From NCBI GenBank assembly GCA_021229015.1, contig CM037777.1, positions 53,451,554-53,515,553 of the forward strand: a stretch of 64,000 bases of DNA. Direction: 5' to 3'. A program made the translations under genes and the position numbers. This stretch comes from Solen grandis (lineage: Eukaryota > Mollusca > Bivalvia > Adapedonta > Solenidae). Shown here piece by piece: positions 61,433 through 64,000 of this stretch (the first letter of the stretch is position 1; each line of letters opens with the position of its first letter). Under the pieces are notes generated by a model that saw only the letters and a program-made list of their open reading frames with translations, was not told where the DNA came from and did not search any database.

Positions 61433-61701
61433 CTGCAACAATTAAACTGAACAATAAAAAAATCTTTAAAAACATTTTCCTGTGAAATTGAAAGCATTCA
61501 GGAGGAAAGTTGACTATCACCACAAAGTATTCGAGACCATCATATTTACTGTACATGATTTCCTGGTGGTAGCTTTAAATTAAATCTGGATTGTACAGGG
61601 TAATTGTGGATCTAGTTTTATTGATTTTAATAAAAGCAGAATTGTCCCAGCTGCAACTTACAGAAATCTGACAAAGTGGGAGTCCATTTTCAGAATGATT
61701 G

Positions 61702-61998
61702 GATTTAAAGTCCCATTGACAGTATTTCAGTCATTTGGAGACAATGTCTACTTGAGACAGATATAGTGCTGCAACACTGCAGTATCACGCCGTAGACATG
61801 TGGCATGATACCACACCCTGTCACATCATCCTGAAACCAGGCTAACCAGTCAGTTGAACTACCCTTAAATGCTACTGGCGCAAAGCAAGGGAGATAAGCC
61901 AGTACCATTATTAATGAATTTGATATGTCCCAGCCATGGATAAAGCCCACAACCTGTTGGTAATATGGTGATAGCTTTAACAACTCAGCCCCCAGGAC
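61702..61998 (-). mobile_element. tRNA-derived SINE, related to the 53.4-kb copy
   Basis: On the minus strand the head has GGGGGCTGAGTTGTTAAAGC (A-box region) and CAGGTTGTGGGCTTTATCC (weak B-box). The body runs GGTATCATGCCACATGTC to ATGACTGAAATACTGTCAAT, followed by GGGACTTTAAATCC. No clear target duplication was found. Confidence 0.65.
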
Positions 61999-63235
61999 TA
62001 GTTTCACAAAGAAAGGGAATATTTTGGTTTTAACTTCAAATATGTTAAACTGCTCAACTAAAATGTTTTGATTATTGCCAGAAATATATTAAATTATCCT
62101 TCTTTTGATCTTAATATGCTTTTGCAAATAGTGAAAAATATCTATATTGAAACCTATAGATATTTTCCCCAATTTACTGATACATAAACTAATTTGAAAA
62201 TGTGAAGAAGTGGAGAAAATAATTAGATGAAACAAAAGTTTTGCTGAAAAATTCATTAAAAATGTTCAAAGAAAATAATACAGTTAGATGCACAGCACTT
62301 TTTTCCAAACTTTCTAAAATAAACCAACAGAAACTTAATTGATTCAGTCATTTAAAGCCATAAAAATTTGGCATATGATCACTAATATATTTAAAGCCAT
62401 AAAGATTGGGCAGATGATTCCCTAATATAAGAGACTGCCTGATTTTATTATTCCAGCAACAGCATCAGTTATGTATATCACTCATGTTTCACCCAGTTCC
62501 GTTGTCATGCCTCTGGTCAGTGCAGCTGCCACAATGTCAACACAGTCTACGGACAATCCTCCCCACTACTGTCTAATAGAAAGCCATTTACCGCTGGACA
62601 CGGGAAACAATATCCTACAAACTACCTAAAAACAGTGATTAGCTCCATCAGTCTACATATAAATCAGCCGCCAATCACGAAAGATGTCGCCACTCTTACT
62701 TAAGCTTACTTAATCAGCTTCGGACCGAATTGTGTCCATCTCTCTGACAACAAGCGACAGACGATAAATGTTTCCGCATTATTCCAAGTTTGCCTAAATA
62801 CCGCTATCTAAGTGATTAAATGAATTTATGGAGTCGTTTGAAAGTTTGAAATGGTAATGCCATATGATTTTACAGTAGATATGTAGGAAATACATGCTAT
62901 GTACAATTCTTATTATAGTCTAGATGCTTCTCTTAATTTACCACTAGCTATGTTTATTAACAAAAAGACCCGTCATGATGTTAGTAGTAAATCAAGAGGA
63001 AATCATCAAAAAACAACTGATACAGTCGAGGACTATGAGGACTGATCCTGATTTACTGTTACCGTGGAATGATGTTGACCTATTTTTTTCTTCTTCATAC
63101 AATGGGAAACTGGGCATGGTCACAATTGTCCCTAGAAATGATTCACTTTTCCACTGGGTTCAATTATCCTGAAGACAAAGATTATGACTAGAAACAAAAT
63201 AATTGCCCACACAAGTCCTCACTTTTTTCTTATCT
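61999..63235. other. Gene-free stretch
   Basis: AT-rich DNA, then a more complex part at 62560-62830 (GCCGCCAATCACGAAAGATG and similar) that could be regulatory. A short direct repeat TTTAAAGCCATAAARATTKG lies at about 62353 and 62391. No exon is supported. Confidence 0.3.
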
Positions 63236-63500
63236 TTAACCCTTTCCCTCATAGTGGACACCATGAAAAGACCTATGCGAACAGCATAAAACCAGATCAG
63301 TCTGCGAGTAAAAACCAGATCAGCCTGCGAGTAACTCGCAGGCTGATCAGGTTTTATGCTGTTCGCTGCTCCTCAGTGGTCTGGAAATGAGGATTTTGTT
63401 ATTAAATTTGGTAAGGTTTAACTGTGGTTTTCTGCAGATCAGGCTTTATGTGATACCTATTGAGGGCGTCAAAATGAGTCTATATGAGGGAAAGGGTTAA
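63236..63500 (+). mobile_element. TTAA-flanked MITE, copy K (arm duplication)
   Basis: A 265-bp copy with perfect terminal inverted repeats and TTAA on both sides. The extra 23 bp come from a tandem duplication in the proximal hairpin arm (AAACCAGATCAGTCTGCGAG followed by AAACCAGATCAGCCTGCGAG), so a second, unpaired arm copy exists. One base near the start (CATAGTGGACACC) is also private. Confidence 0.95.
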
Positions 63501-63775
63501 AACAATAAAATGCTATAAAAGCAATCTATCTTGAGGGATTTCATCCTCTTATACTTATTACTCAAACTTTCTTGACATATATTCCTCTATTTGCTTCATC
63601 AAGACTCAAAAATGAAGTGAATGTTGAAGAACAAATGAATTTGCATTAATTCTTATCTAGTCATAAACTAGATCTAGAGCTATCACTGAAGGTGAAAGCG
63701 CCTTGGCTGGATCAACAATTAAAATTGATGTAAGATGGGATCCAAAGTCACAGGATGCAACAGGATTAACCCTTT

Positions 63776-64000
63776 CCCTCATAGAGGACACCATGAAAAG
63801 ACCTATGCGAACAGCATAAAACCAGATCAGCCTGCGAGTAACTCGCAGGCTGATCAGGTTTTATGCTGTTCGCTGCTCCTCAGTGGTATGGAAATGAGGA
63901 TTTTGAAATTAAATTTGGTAAGGTTTAAGTATGGTTTTCTGCAGATCAGGCTTTATGTGATACCTTTTGAGGGCGTAAAAATAAGTATATATGAGGGAAA
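63776..64000 (+). mobile_element. TTAA-flanked MITE, copy L (cut by window end)
   Basis: Left TTAA, left terminal repeat, full hairpin and most of the right half are present. The window stops inside the right terminal repeat (TATGAGGGAAA). Private changes cluster near the end (TACCTTTTGAGGGCGTAAAA). Confidence 0.93.

Overview
The window is AT-rich eukaryotic DNA with one 100-bp assembly gap. It is dominated by introns or intergenic sequence and by dispersed repeats. Nothing prokaryotic is present: there are no operons and no long conserved reading frames. tRNA-derived SINEs with clean target-site duplications, Helitron-like repeats opening with ACAAGAG and closing on a hairpin plus CTAA, and a hAT-type transposase remnant together suggest an invertebrate. 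A mollusc, probably a bivalve, fits best, but that assignment rests on my recollection of similar repeats in bivalve genomes and could not be tested here.

Genes. The best coding segment is an initial coding exon on the minus strand (17169-17411), with a strong acceptor, an ATG preceded by an in-frame stop, 70 serine-rich, charged codons and a strong donor. Weaker minus-strand candidate exons lie at 3820-3951, 6060-6100, 34135-34186 and 61380-61432. They could belong to one long minus-strand gene with multi-kilobase introns, but linkage is not shown. I could not name the protein. Long reading frames elsewhere look like chance or are repeat-derived.

Repeats, left to right. A CCAAT-rich tandem array (5.7-6.0 kb), minisatellites at 9.1 and 13.9 kb, a LINE relic (18.6 kb), and SINEs at about 23.5, 25.8, 28.2, 37.6, 45.1, 45.5, 50.1, 51.3, 52.0, 53.4, 60.6 and 61.7 kb. 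The most conspicuous component is a ~242-bp MITE with the terminal inverted repeat CCCTTTCCCTCATA, flanked on both sides by TTAA and holding a ~67-nt hairpin. Twelve copies (one cut by the window end) make up about 4.5% of the window. Two copies sit inside other repeats whose unoccupied counterparts are also present in the window, so the TTAA target duplication can be read directly. This points to mobilisation by a piggyBac-type transposase.

The 45.1-48.4 kb segment is a nested stack: an old SINE split by a hAT-like element with a broken transposase gene, itself invaded by a younger SINE and by a Helitron-like element carrying about seven 165-bp tandem units. Three otherwise unrelated repeat families (20.4/34.4 kb, 27.7/43.9 kb, 45.9-47.4 kb) share one end architecture, described in the findings.
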